A DNA stretch of 64,000 nucleotides, taken from contig JAEWCQ010000016.1 in the NCBI GenBank assembly GCA_023390555.1, positions 62,001-126,000 of the forward strand, written 5' to 3'. Below the pieces are notes generated by a model that was given only the letters and a program-made list of their open reading frames with translations, was not told the DNA's origin and made no database searches. Numbering within the stretch: position 1 is the stretch's first letter; every line of letters begins with the position of its first letter. Positions 8,201-16,124 of this stretch are shown here, one piece after another. Origin of the DNA: Bacillota bacterium (GTDB lineage: Bacteria; Bacillota; Clostridia; Lachnospirales; Lachnospiraceae). A program made the position numbers and the translations under genes.

Positions 8201-8944
8201 ATGGCAGAAAGAAGCACAGAAATTTTTCAGAGAGTTGAAAAAAAATATATTCTGAGCCAAAAACAGTATCAGGAGTTACGAAAGAAAATGAGTCCTTATA
8301 TGCAGGAAGATGAGTATGGTCTGAGCACCATTTGCAATGTGTACTATGATACCGAGGACTTTGAACTGGTTCGCAGATCGAATGAAAAACCGGTATACAA
8401 AGAAAAACTTCGTCTGAGAAGTTATGGAGTACCGCATGAGAATGACAAGACTTTTGTGGAGATCAAGAAGAAATGGAAAGGTGTTGTATACAAAAGAAGA
8501 ATTGAACTTCCTCTGAAAGAAGCAAGAAAATATCTCGCGCACGGAATTATGCCAAGCAGTTCCGTAAACTCGCAGATAAGAAGAGAGATTGACTATTTCC
8601 TGAAGCTGTATCATCCGTTACCACAGATGTACATTGCCTATGACCGCATTGCAATGTACGGAAAGGAAGATAGCAGTATCCGAATCACCTTTGACTTTCA
8701 TATCCGGGCAAGAGAAGAAGATGTGGATCTGTCCATGGGAGATGCAGGAAGGCTTTTAATGAAAAATGAGGAAGTGCTGATGGAGATCAAAGTAGGAAAT
8801 GCCTACCCTCTGTGGCTTGCAGATATGCTTTGCAGTCTGGACATCTATCCGGTTTCATTTTCAAAGTATGGAAAATTTTACTGCAGCGGACTTGTGGCAA
8901 ATCAAAACGAAAAACAGGAGGCAAAAATATGTTTACTAGCATAA
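8201..8944 (+). CDS. VTC domain protein (polyphosphate polymerase type)
   Basis: 247 residues forming one VTC/CYTH-like tunnel domain. In yeast Vtc4 this fold makes polyphosphate from ATP; bacterial stand-alone versions are annotated as polyphosphate polymerase domain proteins. Seen here: RVEKKYIL at the start, paired basic strands KEKLRLRSYG, FVEIKKKWKGVVYKRR, and an acidic metal-ligand strand VLMEIKVG near the C-terminus. It has no membrane helix of its own; the next gene, overlapping by 16 bases, encodes a membrane protein that may anchor it. ATG 8201 follows AGGGGGC. Confidence 0.88.
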   Translation: MAERSTEIFQRVEKKYILSQKQYQELRKKMSPYMQEDEYGLSTICNVYYDTEDFELVRRSNEKPVYKEKLRLRSYGVPHENDKTFVEIKKKWKGVVYKRRIELPLKEARKYLAHGIMPSSSVNSQIRREIDYFLKLYHPLPQMYIAYDRIAMYGKEDSSIRITFDFHIRAREEDVDLSMGDAGRLLMKNEEVLMEIKVGNAYPLWLADMLCSLDIYPVSFSKYGKFYCSGLVANQNEKQEAKICLLA

Positions 8945-9603
8945 TGGAATCTGTAACAGGAACATTGACAATCGAATCGGCAGTTATCTGTACCATAGCA
9001 TCAATTGTACTTGGGCTGGTAATTGCATTATTCTATATGGCACAGGGGAACTACTCGAAAAACTACATCATGACGCTGGTTCTGATGCCCGCACTTGTTC
9101 AGGTCGTCATCATGCTGGTGAATGGAAACCTGGGAACCGGTGTCGCAATTATGGGTGCTTTTTCTCTCGTACGTTTCCGCTCTATGCCGGGAAGTGCAAA
9201 AGAAATCTGCGGCATCTTCTTTTCGATGGTGGTCGGTGTGGCAACGGGAATGGGATATCTGACTTATGCAGTTATGATCACCGTACTCGTTGGTCTTTGT
9301 ATGCTGGTTATGAGTAAAAGCAAATTCGGTGAAATGAAGACAATGGAAAAAGAGTTGAAGATTACGATACCCGAGACACTTGATTATACGGAGGTATTTG
9401 ATGATATTTTTCTTACTTTTACAAAAAAAAGTGCGTTAAACCGTGTAAAGACTACAAATATGGGAAGTATGTATGAACTGCAGTACAGTATTTTAATGAA
9501 AGATGATAAGGAAGAAAAAGAATTTATCGATGAACTTCGGACCAGAAACGGGAACCTCACGATTATTTGCGGCAGACCGTGTATCGGAAGAGAGGAATTA
9601 TAG
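8929..9603 (+). CDS. DUF4956 membrane protein
   Basis: 224 residues. Three or four membrane helices fill roughly residues 15-140 (ending in VMITVLVGLCMLVMS), and a soluble C-terminal domain of about 85 residues follows. The signature FSLVRFRSMPGSAKEI lies between helices and is typical of DUF4956. The start at 8929 has CAGGAGG upstream and lies inside the end of the VTC gene, so translation is probably coupled. DUF4956 and VTC genes are often adjacent in Firmicutes. A role in polyphosphate synthesis or transport at the membrane is inference. Confidence 0.88.
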   Translation: MFTSIMESVTGTLTIESAVICTIASIVLGLVIALFYMAQGNYSKNYIMTLVLMPALVQVVIMLVNGNLGTGVAIMGAFSLVRFRSMPGSAKEICGIFFSMVVGVATGMGYLTYAVMITVLVGLCMLVMSKSKFGEMKTMEKELKITIPETLDYTEVFDDIFLTFTKKSALNRVKTTNMGSMYELQYSILMKDDKEEKEFIDELRTRNGNLTIICGRPCIGREEL

Positions 9604-9616
9604 GAGGATCAGAAGC

Positions 9617-11212
9617 ATGAAGAAAAAAGCAGCCATATTACTGTTGGGAATGACGCTTATATTTTCCGGCTGCAGCAGTAATTCAAATTCGGACAATACG
9701 TCCTCGGAACAAAGCGGAAGCAGCAGTACGACAAACAGTGAAACAGCACAGAATGTTTCTACCGGCAGTGTCACGACGACAGAGGGAATTGATGTGGATC
9801 TGACCGGTGATTATTCGGATAAGGCACTCGATGCTTCTTATGATGAAGCAGATGCAACTATTATTACGTTGAATGGAACGGATATCGAAGTGGAAGGAGA
9901 TGGGGCAAGCGTCAGTGATCAGGTTGTGACGATTACGGAAAAAGGAACCTATATTGTATCGGGGACATTGGAAGACGGTCAGATTGTTGTCGATCTTACC
10001 GAGGATAAAAATGTTCAGCTCGTGCTGGACAATGCGGATATCACCTGTTCGGACAATGCAGCAATTCTTGTAAAGAGCGTGAAAAACCTGTATCTGACCC
10101 TGGCAGACGGCAGTGAAAATACCGTGACAGACGGTTCTGAGTATGTACTCGAAGATGAGGAAGACAATACCAATGCCGCAATTTTTTCCAAGGATGACCT
10201 GATTATCAATGGCAACGGCAGTCTGACCGTAAATGCCAATTATAACGATGGGATAACAAGCAAGGATGATCTGCAGATTATTTCCGGAACGATTACGGTC
10301 AATGCAAAAGACGATGCAATTATTGGAAAAGATTCGATCAGTATCAAAGATGGTACCTTGAATCTGACAGCAGGAGGCGATGCAATAAAATCAAGTAACA
10401 CAGAGGACACCACAAAGGGCTATGTAGTGATTGACGGAGGTACCATCAATATTTCGGCAGGAGATGACGGTGTTCACAGTGAAACAGTTCTTGTAATTAA
10501 CAATGTGGATATGAATATTTCCCAGTCCGTAGAGGGACTGGAGAGCCTGAATATCATAATCAATGACGGAACCATCAAACTGAAGGCCTCGGATGACGGT
10601 GTCAATATTGCAGGAGGAAACGATTCCACTTCCACGGATCAGCCTATGGGAGGCGGTGGTATGGATGAGGCTATTGACGGAGCACTTGTCATCAATGGCG
10701 GAACCCTGGATGTGGATGCCGGCGGAGACGGTCTGGACTCTAACGGCAGTATCCTGATGACCGGAGGTACCGTCACCGCATCCGGTCCGACAGATGCCGG
10801 AAACGGAGTGCTAGACTATAACGGAACCTTTGAGATAACAGGTGGTGTACTGCTTGCAACCGGCATTTCGGGAATGAATCAGGCACCTTCCGATTCCTCA
10901 AGTCAGATCAGCTTTGCCGTGACGTCTGACAGTACAATTGCAGCAGGCAGCGAAGTGACTGTGAAAGATGCCGATGGAAACGTGTTATATACGTTTACGG
11001 CAGAAAAGGAAAGCAACTATATTGTGATCTCAGCTCCGGATCTGGAGGACGGAGCATCGTATACGATAGAAGCAGACGGACAGACGATGGAAGCAACAGG
11101 AGGTGATATCTCTGCTGCTGAATCCGGAATGGGCGGAGGCGGAGGCGGTGGAATGCAGCGTCCGCAGAATCAGCAGGATGGAAATCAGAGTGGACAGACG
11201 AAAAAAATGTGA
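9617..11212 (+). CDS. Carbohydrate-binding beta-helix lipoprotein (Cthe_2159-like)
   Basis: 531 residues. Lipoprotein signal with lipobox LIFSGC, then a Ser/Asn/Thr-rich linker. Next comes a right-handed beta-helix of repeated short Gly/Asp/Asn-rich turns (GDAIKSS, DGVHSE, GDGLDSNGS) of the Cthe_2159 type (DUF4353), known from a Clostridium thermocellum protein that binds cellulose and pectin. A beta-sandwich-like segment (about 430-500) and a Gly-rich, Gln-rich tail follow. ATG 9617 has TAGGAGG upstream and lies 13 bases after the DUF4956 stop, so it is in the same operon. Its link to polyphosphate is unclear. Confidence 0.85.
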   Translation: MKKKAAILLLGMTLIFSGCSSNSNSDNTSSEQSGSSSTTNSETAQNVSTGSVTTTEGIDVDLTGDYSDKALDASYDEADATIITLNGTDIEVEGDGASVSDQVVTITEKGTYIVSGTLEDGQIVVDLTEDKNVQLVLDNADITCSDNAAILVKSVKNLYLTLADGSENTVTDGSEYVLEDEEDNTNAAIFSKDDLIINGNGSLTVNANYNDGITSKDDLQIISGTITVNAKDDAIIGKDSISIKDGTLNLTAGGDAIKSSNTEDTTKGYVVIDGGTINISAGDDGVHSETVLVINNVDMNISQSVEGLESLNIIINDGTIKLKASDDGVNIAGGNDSTSTDQPMGGGGMDEAIDGALVINGGTLDVDAGGDGLDSNGSILMTGGTVTASGPTDAGNGVLDYNGTFEITGGVLLATGISGMNQAPSDSSSQISFAVTSDSTIAAGSEVTVKDADGNVLYTFTAEKESNYIVISAPDLEDGASYTIEADGQTMEATGGDISAAESGMGGGGGGGMQRPQNQQDGNQSGQTKKM

Positions 11213-11233
11213 GTAATAAGGTGACATAGAAGG

Positions 11234-11271
11234 AAACGGAGCTCCGCAATTCATGCGGGAGCTCCGTTTTT
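11234..11271 (+). terminator. Intrinsic terminator of the VTC operon
   Basis: AAACGGAGCTCCGC pairs with GCGGGAGCTCCGTTTT (one bulged G) and is followed by T residues. It lies between convergent operons and may also stop the leftward one. Confidence 0.85.
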
Positions 11272-11297
11272 GTATCGGTCATCAGGAAAGTGAAGCA

Positions 11298-12083
11298 TTA
11301 TATAAAACCACAGTAGGGTGTCTGGGTCACGGAATTGTGCAGCCAGCGGATTAAGGTCGTGAAGTCAAATACTGGAAGGGAAACCGCTTCCTGCACGGCA
11401 TACGCATAGGGAGGCATGTCACTGCATTCCAGTAAAATCGCACCTGTCATAGGTTCTTCGGCAAGGATTTCTCTGGCCTTTCCAATGACCTCCTGCCGTA
11501 CCACAGCATTGTTGAATTCTCCTCTGCCTTCCAGAATACAGGAAAATTCTTTTTCATGACGCAGATCTTTGACAATCAGTCGCTTTTTCAGTTCATTACT
11601 GACGCCGCAGCTATCCAGCAGTTTGTCGGTAAAAGAACTTTGATCGGCAGTTAATATGCCTATTTTTTGATCTTTTTTCAGCAGAGTAGCAATCCAGGGA
11701 ATCTGAATCAGACTTGAGAGGGCAACGGGAAGATCAATCGCTTCCGAAACCTGCATCTGATAGTTTCCGAAGAAACCGCAGGCACCGCTGATGGCACGTA
11801 CTCCTTCTTTTTTCAGGTTATTGCAGGCCGTTATAATTTTTTCATACACCTCATCTGCGGTTTGAAACAAATTGGGGCAGTCCAATCCCTGTACCGGCAT
11901 CAGTCTTACCGGAAAATCAAAGGTATAGCCGTTTACAATGTTTCCCGGCATCATCGGGTAGGAAACATCGTCTATGTAGATGATGCCGATTGGAAAACCG
12001 GAGATATTCTGACCGGATTTCATTTTTACGATAACTCCGTCGGAAGCAGGAGTCATATATCCGTAGCGGATTGCAGTATCCAT
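11298..12083 (-). CDS. Aspartate/glutamate racemase-like protein
   Basis: 261 residues. The fold family is Asp/Glu/hydantoin racemase. Two Cys-centred motifs sit where the two catalytic thiols are expected: SGACGFFG (about residues 101-108) and LLECSDMPPY near the C-terminus. It could racemise or epimerise an amino acid, or act as a maleate/hydantoin-type enzyme. It is the last gene of the leftward catabolic operon, 17 bases after the FAD oxidoreductase, so it may supply the stereoisomer which that enzyme oxidises. ATG 12083 is preceded by GAGGTG; an upstream GTG lies within that ribosome site and was not chosen. Confidence 0.75.
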   Translation of the reverse strand: MDTAIRYGYMTPASDGVIVKMKSGQNISGFPIGIIYIDDVSYPMMPGNIVNGYTFDFPVRLMPVQGLDCPNLFQTADEVYEKIITACNNLKKEGVRAISGACGFFGNYQMQVSEAIDLPVALSSLIQIPWIATLLKKDQKIGILTADQSSFTDKLLDSCGVSNELKKRLIVKDLRHEKEFSCILEGRGEFNNAVVRQEVIGKAREILAEEPMTGAILLECSDMPPYAYAVQEAVSLPVFDFTTLIRWLHNSVTQTPYCGFI

Positions 12084-12100
12084 AGATATCACCTCAATTT

Positions 12101-13285
12101 CTAGCTCGCAAACCGTGCAAAATCCAGTTTGCTGATATCAAAATCAGTTTCTTTGCCGCTGATGATCTGTGTCATAAAGCGGCCTGTGATTGGTGAAAAA
12201 CAGATGCCGTCGCCCTCATGGCCCGCAGCGATATAATAGCCGGGAATATGGTCGACATCCGATACGATCGGCAGGTGGTCAATGACAAACGGACGTACAC
12301 CGGAGTAGGTACGAATACATTTGATATCAGCCAGCTCCGGGTAAAATCGCATGGCGCGTTCACAGATGGCCTTCATAGTCTCGATTTCAGTTCGGATGTC
12401 GTAATCACGGAAAAGGCGGTTGCCGCCGACCAGCAGGTTATTCGAATTCGTGTATTCAAGATTAAAGGCAATATTCTGTTCTTCCACGAGCGGGCTGACC
12501 TTTCGTTTGAAGTTGATGCTGTCAAATTTACTCATCATGTAGCCGTATTCCAGTATTTTATGATTGCAGAGGCGTTCGGTCTGTTCTGAAACGAGGTTGG
12601 TACCTTTTCTTGGTTCGATCGGAATGTCGAGACCGGTCAGCTTTCCGATAAACGGTGCCCAGGCACCGGCGCAGTTGACAATACGTTTGGTCTTAATCGT
12701 GCCGTAGTTGGTTTCCAGACTCCGTACGGCATTGGTTTTTTCGTCCAGATTGATTTTTGTAATATCACAATAGGTATAGGTATCCAGACCGAGCTTATTT
12801 GCTTCATAGGTAAAAGCAAAGCAAAGCCGGTAAGGATTCACTGCAATGCTGCCGCTGGGAGGAGTGTAAAGTGCGCCGTACAGATCCTTTGCAATGTGCG
12901 GTTCCATTTCGCATAATTCTGCATTTTTCACCATACGAAGCGGATATCCGTCCGCGTTTTGCTTCTCACAGTATTTGGAGGCGGCCTCGAATTCCGGCTC
13001 CGTTTCACAGACGTACAGGCAGCCCTTTGGTGTGTATTCAAAATCATAGGTAAACTGCTGGGCAATCTCACCGAAATAATCAATGCTTGCCTGCCCCATT
13101 TTTGTATCAATTCCAGGGAGTTTATCGCAGATCAGGCCGACTGCATCGCAGTGGCTGGAAGAACCGCTGGCAATATCTTCCCGTTCCAGTAAAGCAGTGC
13201 TGTAACCTTCTTTGCACAGGTGATAGGCTACACTGGTACCGATGGCACCGGCACCGATTACGACTACATCATATTCTTTGCTCAT
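12101..13285 (-). CDS. FAD-dependent oxidoreductase, DAO family (dehydrogenase beta subunit)
   Basis: 394 residues. FAD-binding GAGAIGTSVAYHL at residues 11-23 begins a DAO/glycine-oxidase fold; GHEGDGICFSPITG near the C-terminus closes the FAD site. It belongs with D-amino-acid, sarcosine and proline dehydrogenase beta subunits, which remove hydrogen from a C-N bond and yield an imine. Its neighbours encode a BFD-like [2Fe-2S] protein, a ferredoxin, an alpha-type flavoprotein and a small [2Fe-2S] protein, the set found in dye-linked L-proline dehydrogenase and opine oxidase complexes. The start overlaps the stop of the preceding BFD gene. Confidence 0.88.
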   Translation of the reverse strand: MSKEYDVVVIGAGAIGTSVAYHLCKEGYSTALLEREDIASGSSSHCDAVGLICDKLPGIDTKMGQASIDYFGEIAQQFTYDFEYTPKGCLYVCETEPEFEAASKYCEKQNADGYPLRMVKNAELCEMEPHIAKDLYGALYTPPSGSIAVNPYRLCFAFTYEANKLGLDTYTYCDITKINLDEKTNAVRSLETNYGTIKTKRIVNCAGAWAPFIGKLTGLDIPIEPRKGTNLVSEQTERLCNHKILEYGYMMSKFDSINFKRKVSPLVEEQNIAFNLEYTNSNNLLVGGNRLFRDYDIRTEIETMKAICERAMRFYPELADIKCIRTYSGVRPFVIDHLPIVSDVDHIPGYYIAAGHEGDGICFSPITGRFMTQIISGKETDFDISKLDFARFAS

Positions 13286-13569
13286 CAACTAATTTCCCCC
13301 TTTGCTAATTCTCCGAAAGTGACAGGTCTGACCGGCGGTCTGGCAGAAGAAGTGCCGGCAGATTTCGGAGTGACACCCAGTTCCTGCGCAATGATCTGCT
13401 GTACCAGTTTCTCGCAGGTGCGTCCCTGACAAAGTCCCATGCCAGCGCGCGTACGCCGTTTTACGCCGACCACATCTCTGGCTCCCTCCTGAATCGCTTT
13501 TTTGATTTCACCCGCTGTGATTTCTTCACAGCGGCAGACAATCATGTCATCTGAAAAATAACTGTTCAT
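13285..13569 (-). CDS. BFD-like [2Fe-2S] protein (dehydrogenase gamma subunit)
   Basis: 94 residues. Cysteines in CRC near the N-terminus and in GLCQGRTC form the Cys-x-Cys...Cys-x4-Cys pattern of the bacterioferritin-associated-ferredoxin-like fold. In multi-subunit amino-acid dehydrogenases this domain carries electrons between the two flavoproteins. The gene is sandwiched between the ferredoxin and DAO-type subunits and overlaps the latter, consistent with a complex. The C-terminal third is Ala/Pro/Ser-rich. Confidence 0.85.
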   Translation of the reverse strand: MNSYFSDDMIVCRCEEITAGEIKKAIQEGARDVVGVKRRTRAGMGLCQGRTCEKLVQQIIAQELGVTPKSAGTSSARPPVRPVTFGELAKGEIS

Positions 13570-13606
13570 AATTCCTCCATTCTGCCCGTATCGATACGGT
13601 ATCCGG

Positions 13607-14107
13607 CTATTGTCTGATTCTTTCTATACTTCTTGCTTCGTCCGCGAATTCTTTTGGAATTTCGATCGTTACCACGGGAGTGTGGTCATAGGAGGCAGGA
13701 TTGGATACTTTTACGATTGTGCCTTCACAGATAATCTCACCCTTGCGGTTTACCGCATTTCTTTTCTCACCGGCAGCCGGGGTTGGAAAATATTCATAGG
13801 GAAATGCGACGGTAGCTGTCGTCCTGGAGTAGACCTTATTGACAATCACGATGGCGAGTCCCGGACATTTGGAAACGCAGACACCGCAGCCGACACATTT
13901 TTCTCCTACGAGAGCCGGGAGATTTGTAATGGGTTCTCCGACTTTAATTGCACCGAACCTACAGGCTGCTTCACACGGATTGCAGGGAATTTCCTGGACA
14001 CATTCAATGACGGCAACCGGTCCTTTTGCAAATCGTGCTTCCGTCGGAAGTGTTTGGATCGAAGCCAGTTCGTCATATTCCAGATAACCTGTTTGAATGA
14101 GTGACAT
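13607..14107 (-). CDS. 4Fe-4S dicluster ferredoxin-like subunit
   Basis: 166 residues. One cluster motif is CVQEIPCNPCEAAC (about residues 36-49) and a second, canonical one is CVGCGVCVSKCP (about 73-84). It has an extra C-terminal domain of about 70 residues that ends in a beta-rich segment. It resembles the delta subunit of archaeal dye-linked proline dehydrogenase. It likely passes electrons from the flavoproteins to a soluble ferredoxin or another acceptor. It is followed 12 bases upstream in the operon by the alpha subunit gene. Confidence 0.82.
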   Translation of the reverse strand: MSLIQTGYLEYDELASIQTLPTEARFAKGPVAVIECVQEIPCNPCEAACRFGAIKVGEPITNLPALVGEKCVGCGVCVSKCPGLAIVIVNKVYSRTTATVAFPYEYFPTPAAGEKRNAVNRKGEIICEGTIVKVSNPASYDHTPVVTIEIPKEFADEARSIERIRQ

Positions 14108-14119
14108 ATGATTACCTCC

Positions 14120-15256
14120 TTAATCGAATGCTGCAGGAGCATCAAATTTTTTTGTGTATTCTGACAGTATTGCCTCTTTTTCCTTCAGGCGGCGTTCTCC
14201 GAATGGCCCAAGACGTAAGGAATTCAGACGCCCCCAGATTTCGCTGCGCATTGCTGCGGCTTTTTCTTCCGAAATCAGACCAAGCTCCTCGGCGGCGCTG
14301 ATCCCTGCAATTTTTCCCTCTTCCAGAGCGGTATTGGCTTCTTCCACACCGGTGCTGTCACCGGCCACAAAAATTCCCTTTTTTGAAGTTTCCATTTTTT
14401 CGTTGTGAAGCGGGATATATCCTCCGAAGGCTCCGTTGAAAGTGAGTTCGCAATTGGCCAGCTTGACAAGATCCGTGGTTGGTTTTAAGCCGGCGGCAAG
14501 TGCAATTGTGTCACAATCCAGTGTCTGCTCAGTACCGGGAATCGGATGAAACTGTTCGTCTACTTTTGCGATGACACAGCCGCAGACACAACCGTCGTCT
14601 CCCAGTTTGGCTTCTATGATCGTATAGCCGAGGTATACCGGAACTCCTGCCCTTTTTATTTTGGCAGCATGCACTGCATAGCCGCCGATCTTCGGCGCTG
14701 CTTCGACCAGTGCAGCCACGTCGCATCCGGCCTGCATCAGCTGGTAGGAGACGATCAGTCCGACGTTTCCGCTGCCGAGCATGACGACTTTTCTGCCGGG
14801 CCGCACATGATTGACATTGATCATCGTCTGGGCTGCACCTGCACCCATGACACCCGGAGTCGTCCATCCCTGAAAGCGGATTACATTTTCGGAAGCGCCG
14901 GTTGCCAGAATGATTTCTTTTGCGGAAACGGAGATAAGTTCTTTTTTTCCACCGTCAATTCCGCGTTCAACACCTATTTTTTTCCCTGGGAAAATACCAA
15001 TCACGGTGCTTTGCATCCAGATTTCAACATTGGCTTCTCTGGCTTCTGCCAACAGCTGTTTTCCGATGTTGTAGCCGCGTGTTCCGGAACGGTGAGCACT
15101 GGAACCAAAAAATTTATGGATCTGTTTGAATAACTGTCCTCCGGGCTGCATGTTTAAATCGACTAAAAGAACATTGGCACCGGCTTTCCCTGCTTCTATG
15201 GAAGCTGCCAGTCCTGCAGGCCCTGCTCCGATTACGAATACATCTTTTTGCAGCAT
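14120..15256 (-). CDS. NAD(P)/FAD-dependent oxidoreductase (dehydrogenase alpha subunit, HcnB/OoxA-like)
   Basis: 378 residues. N-terminal FAD site VIGAGPAGLAASIEAGKAG, a second dinucleotide motif VMLGSGNVGLIVSY (about residues 162-175), and a closing VAGDSTGVEEANTALEEGK. This matches HcnB, opine/octopine oxidase A and sarcosine oxidase alpha-type subunits. The family works with a DAO-type beta subunit. ATG 15256 is chosen for its GGGAGGGA site; seven extra residues upstream lack one. The small [2Fe-2S] gene ends 4 bases before it. Confidence 0.87.
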   Translation of the reverse strand: MLQKDVFVIGAGPAGLAASIEAGKAGANVLLVDLNMQPGGQLFKQIHKFFGSSAHRSGTRGYNIGKQLLAEAREANVEIWMQSTVIGIFPGKKIGVERGIDGGKKELISVSAKEIILATGASENVIRFQGWTTPGVMGAGAAQTMINVNHVRPGRKVVMLGSGNVGLIVSYQLMQAGCDVAALVEAAPKIGGYAVHAAKIKRAGVPVYLGYTIIEAKLGDDGCVCGCVIAKVDEQFHPIPGTEQTLDCDTIALAAGLKPTTDLVKLANCELTFNGAFGGYIPLHNEKMETSKKGIFVAGDSTGVEEANTALEEGKIAGISAAEELGLISEEKAAAMRSEIWGRLNSLRLGPFGERRLKEKEAILSEYTKKFDAPAAFD

Positions 15257-15260
15257 GTGC

Positions 15261-15575
15261 TCATCCCTCCCTTGCAAGTCCGTCCTGCGTCTGGATTACC
15301 ATGCCGGCTTTTACCGGGGTGATACAGGTCCGAACATTTGGTTTTCCGTCTACAATCATCGCACAGTCCGTACACTGGCCGATGCCGCAGAACAGTCCTC
15401 TTGGTTCATGTCGTTTTACGGTATACCGGTTGATTTTCATACCTGCGGAAAGCAGTGATGCAAGAATCGGCTCACCCTCATATGCCCGAACGGTTTTGCC
15501 GTTCACGGTAATCTCAACCGGTGAACCGGTGTGTTCACAGTCAAGTATGACATGTTCATCTACTCTAAGACACAT
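15261..15575 (-). CDS. [2Fe-2S]-binding protein (HcnA-like)
   Basis: 104 residues. A plant-type ferredoxin fold with ligands in CGIGQCTDC and a later C in VRTC. It is the stand-alone form of the N-terminal iron-sulfur domain that is fused to the alpha subunit in sarcosine oxidase, as in HcnA and opine oxidase. It is first in the dehydrogenase block, just after a terminator-like hairpin that follows RidA. Confidence 0.87.
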   Translation of the reverse strand: MCLRVDEHVILDCEHTGSPVEITVNGKTVRAYEGEPILASLLSAGMKINRYTVKRHEPRGLFCGIGQCTDCAMIVDGKPNVRTCITPVKAGMVIQTQDGLAREG

Positions 15576-15635
15576 AACATTTACCCTTCCTTTCTAACCG
15601 TGGAAACCCCTTCTATCGGGGTTCGTTTGCATAAC

Positions 15636-15664
15636 AAAAGGGCAGGAACATCTGATTCCTGCCC
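15636..15664 (-). terminator. Intrinsic terminator between ridA and dehydrogenase genes
   Basis: On the - strand GGGCAGGAA / TTCCTGCCC with a 7-base loop is followed by TTTTG. It would partly insulate the aminotransferase-ridA transcript from the dehydrogenase genes, or limit read-through. Confidence 0.75.
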
Positions 15665-15681
15665 CTTGTCGTTCGGTAAAT

Positions 15682-16059
15682 TTAGTTTGTGACTGCAACA
15701 AATTCCATTTCCACGAGGCAGCCATCTACCATTTCCACACACTGCGTACAGCATCTTGCAGGGTAGTCGCCTTCTGTGAAGTAAGTTTTATAAATGGAAT
15801 TCATATCCGGAATCAGACTGATGTCTTTGATATAGATGGTCACTTTCCCAACCTCTGCAAAAGAGGAACCGGCAGCTTCAAGGACAGCCTTTGCATTTTC
15901 CATGGTTGCCTGTGTCTGTTCCTTAATTCCGCCGGCAACCATTTCTCCGGTGATGTCAGTGCCGATCTGTGTGGTGAAAATGAGATTGCCCATCTTGACG
16001 CCGAGGGCGTATGGACCATGGCATTCTCCGCATTTTTCAGATGTGATCTGTGTTCTCAT
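15682..16059 (-). CDS. ridA: RidA family enamine/imine deaminase
   Basis: 125 residues, the usual RidA (YjgF/YER057c) length. The substrate-carboxylate Arg is in YPARCC near residue 104, and the ending VEMEFVAV carries the conserved Glu. RidA hydrolyses reactive enamines and imines made by PLP enzymes or amino-acid oxidases. Here it sits between an aminotransferase and an imine-forming dehydrogenase, so a dedicated role in that pathway is likely. The Cys-rich CCTQC after the Arg is unusual compared with the common SRxxV. Confidence 0.9.
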   Translation of the reverse strand: MRTQITSEKCGECHGPYALGVKMGNLIFTTQIGTDITGEMVAGGIKEQTQATMENAKAVLEAAGSSFAEVGKVTIYIKDISLIPDMNSIYKTYFTEGDYPARCCTQCVEMVDGCLVEMEFVAVTN

Positions 16060-16124
16060 AATTGTTTACCTCCTAATAGGTGTGTATAGATATTATTTGA
16101 CTGAAAACGCAGGTGGTGCGTTTT

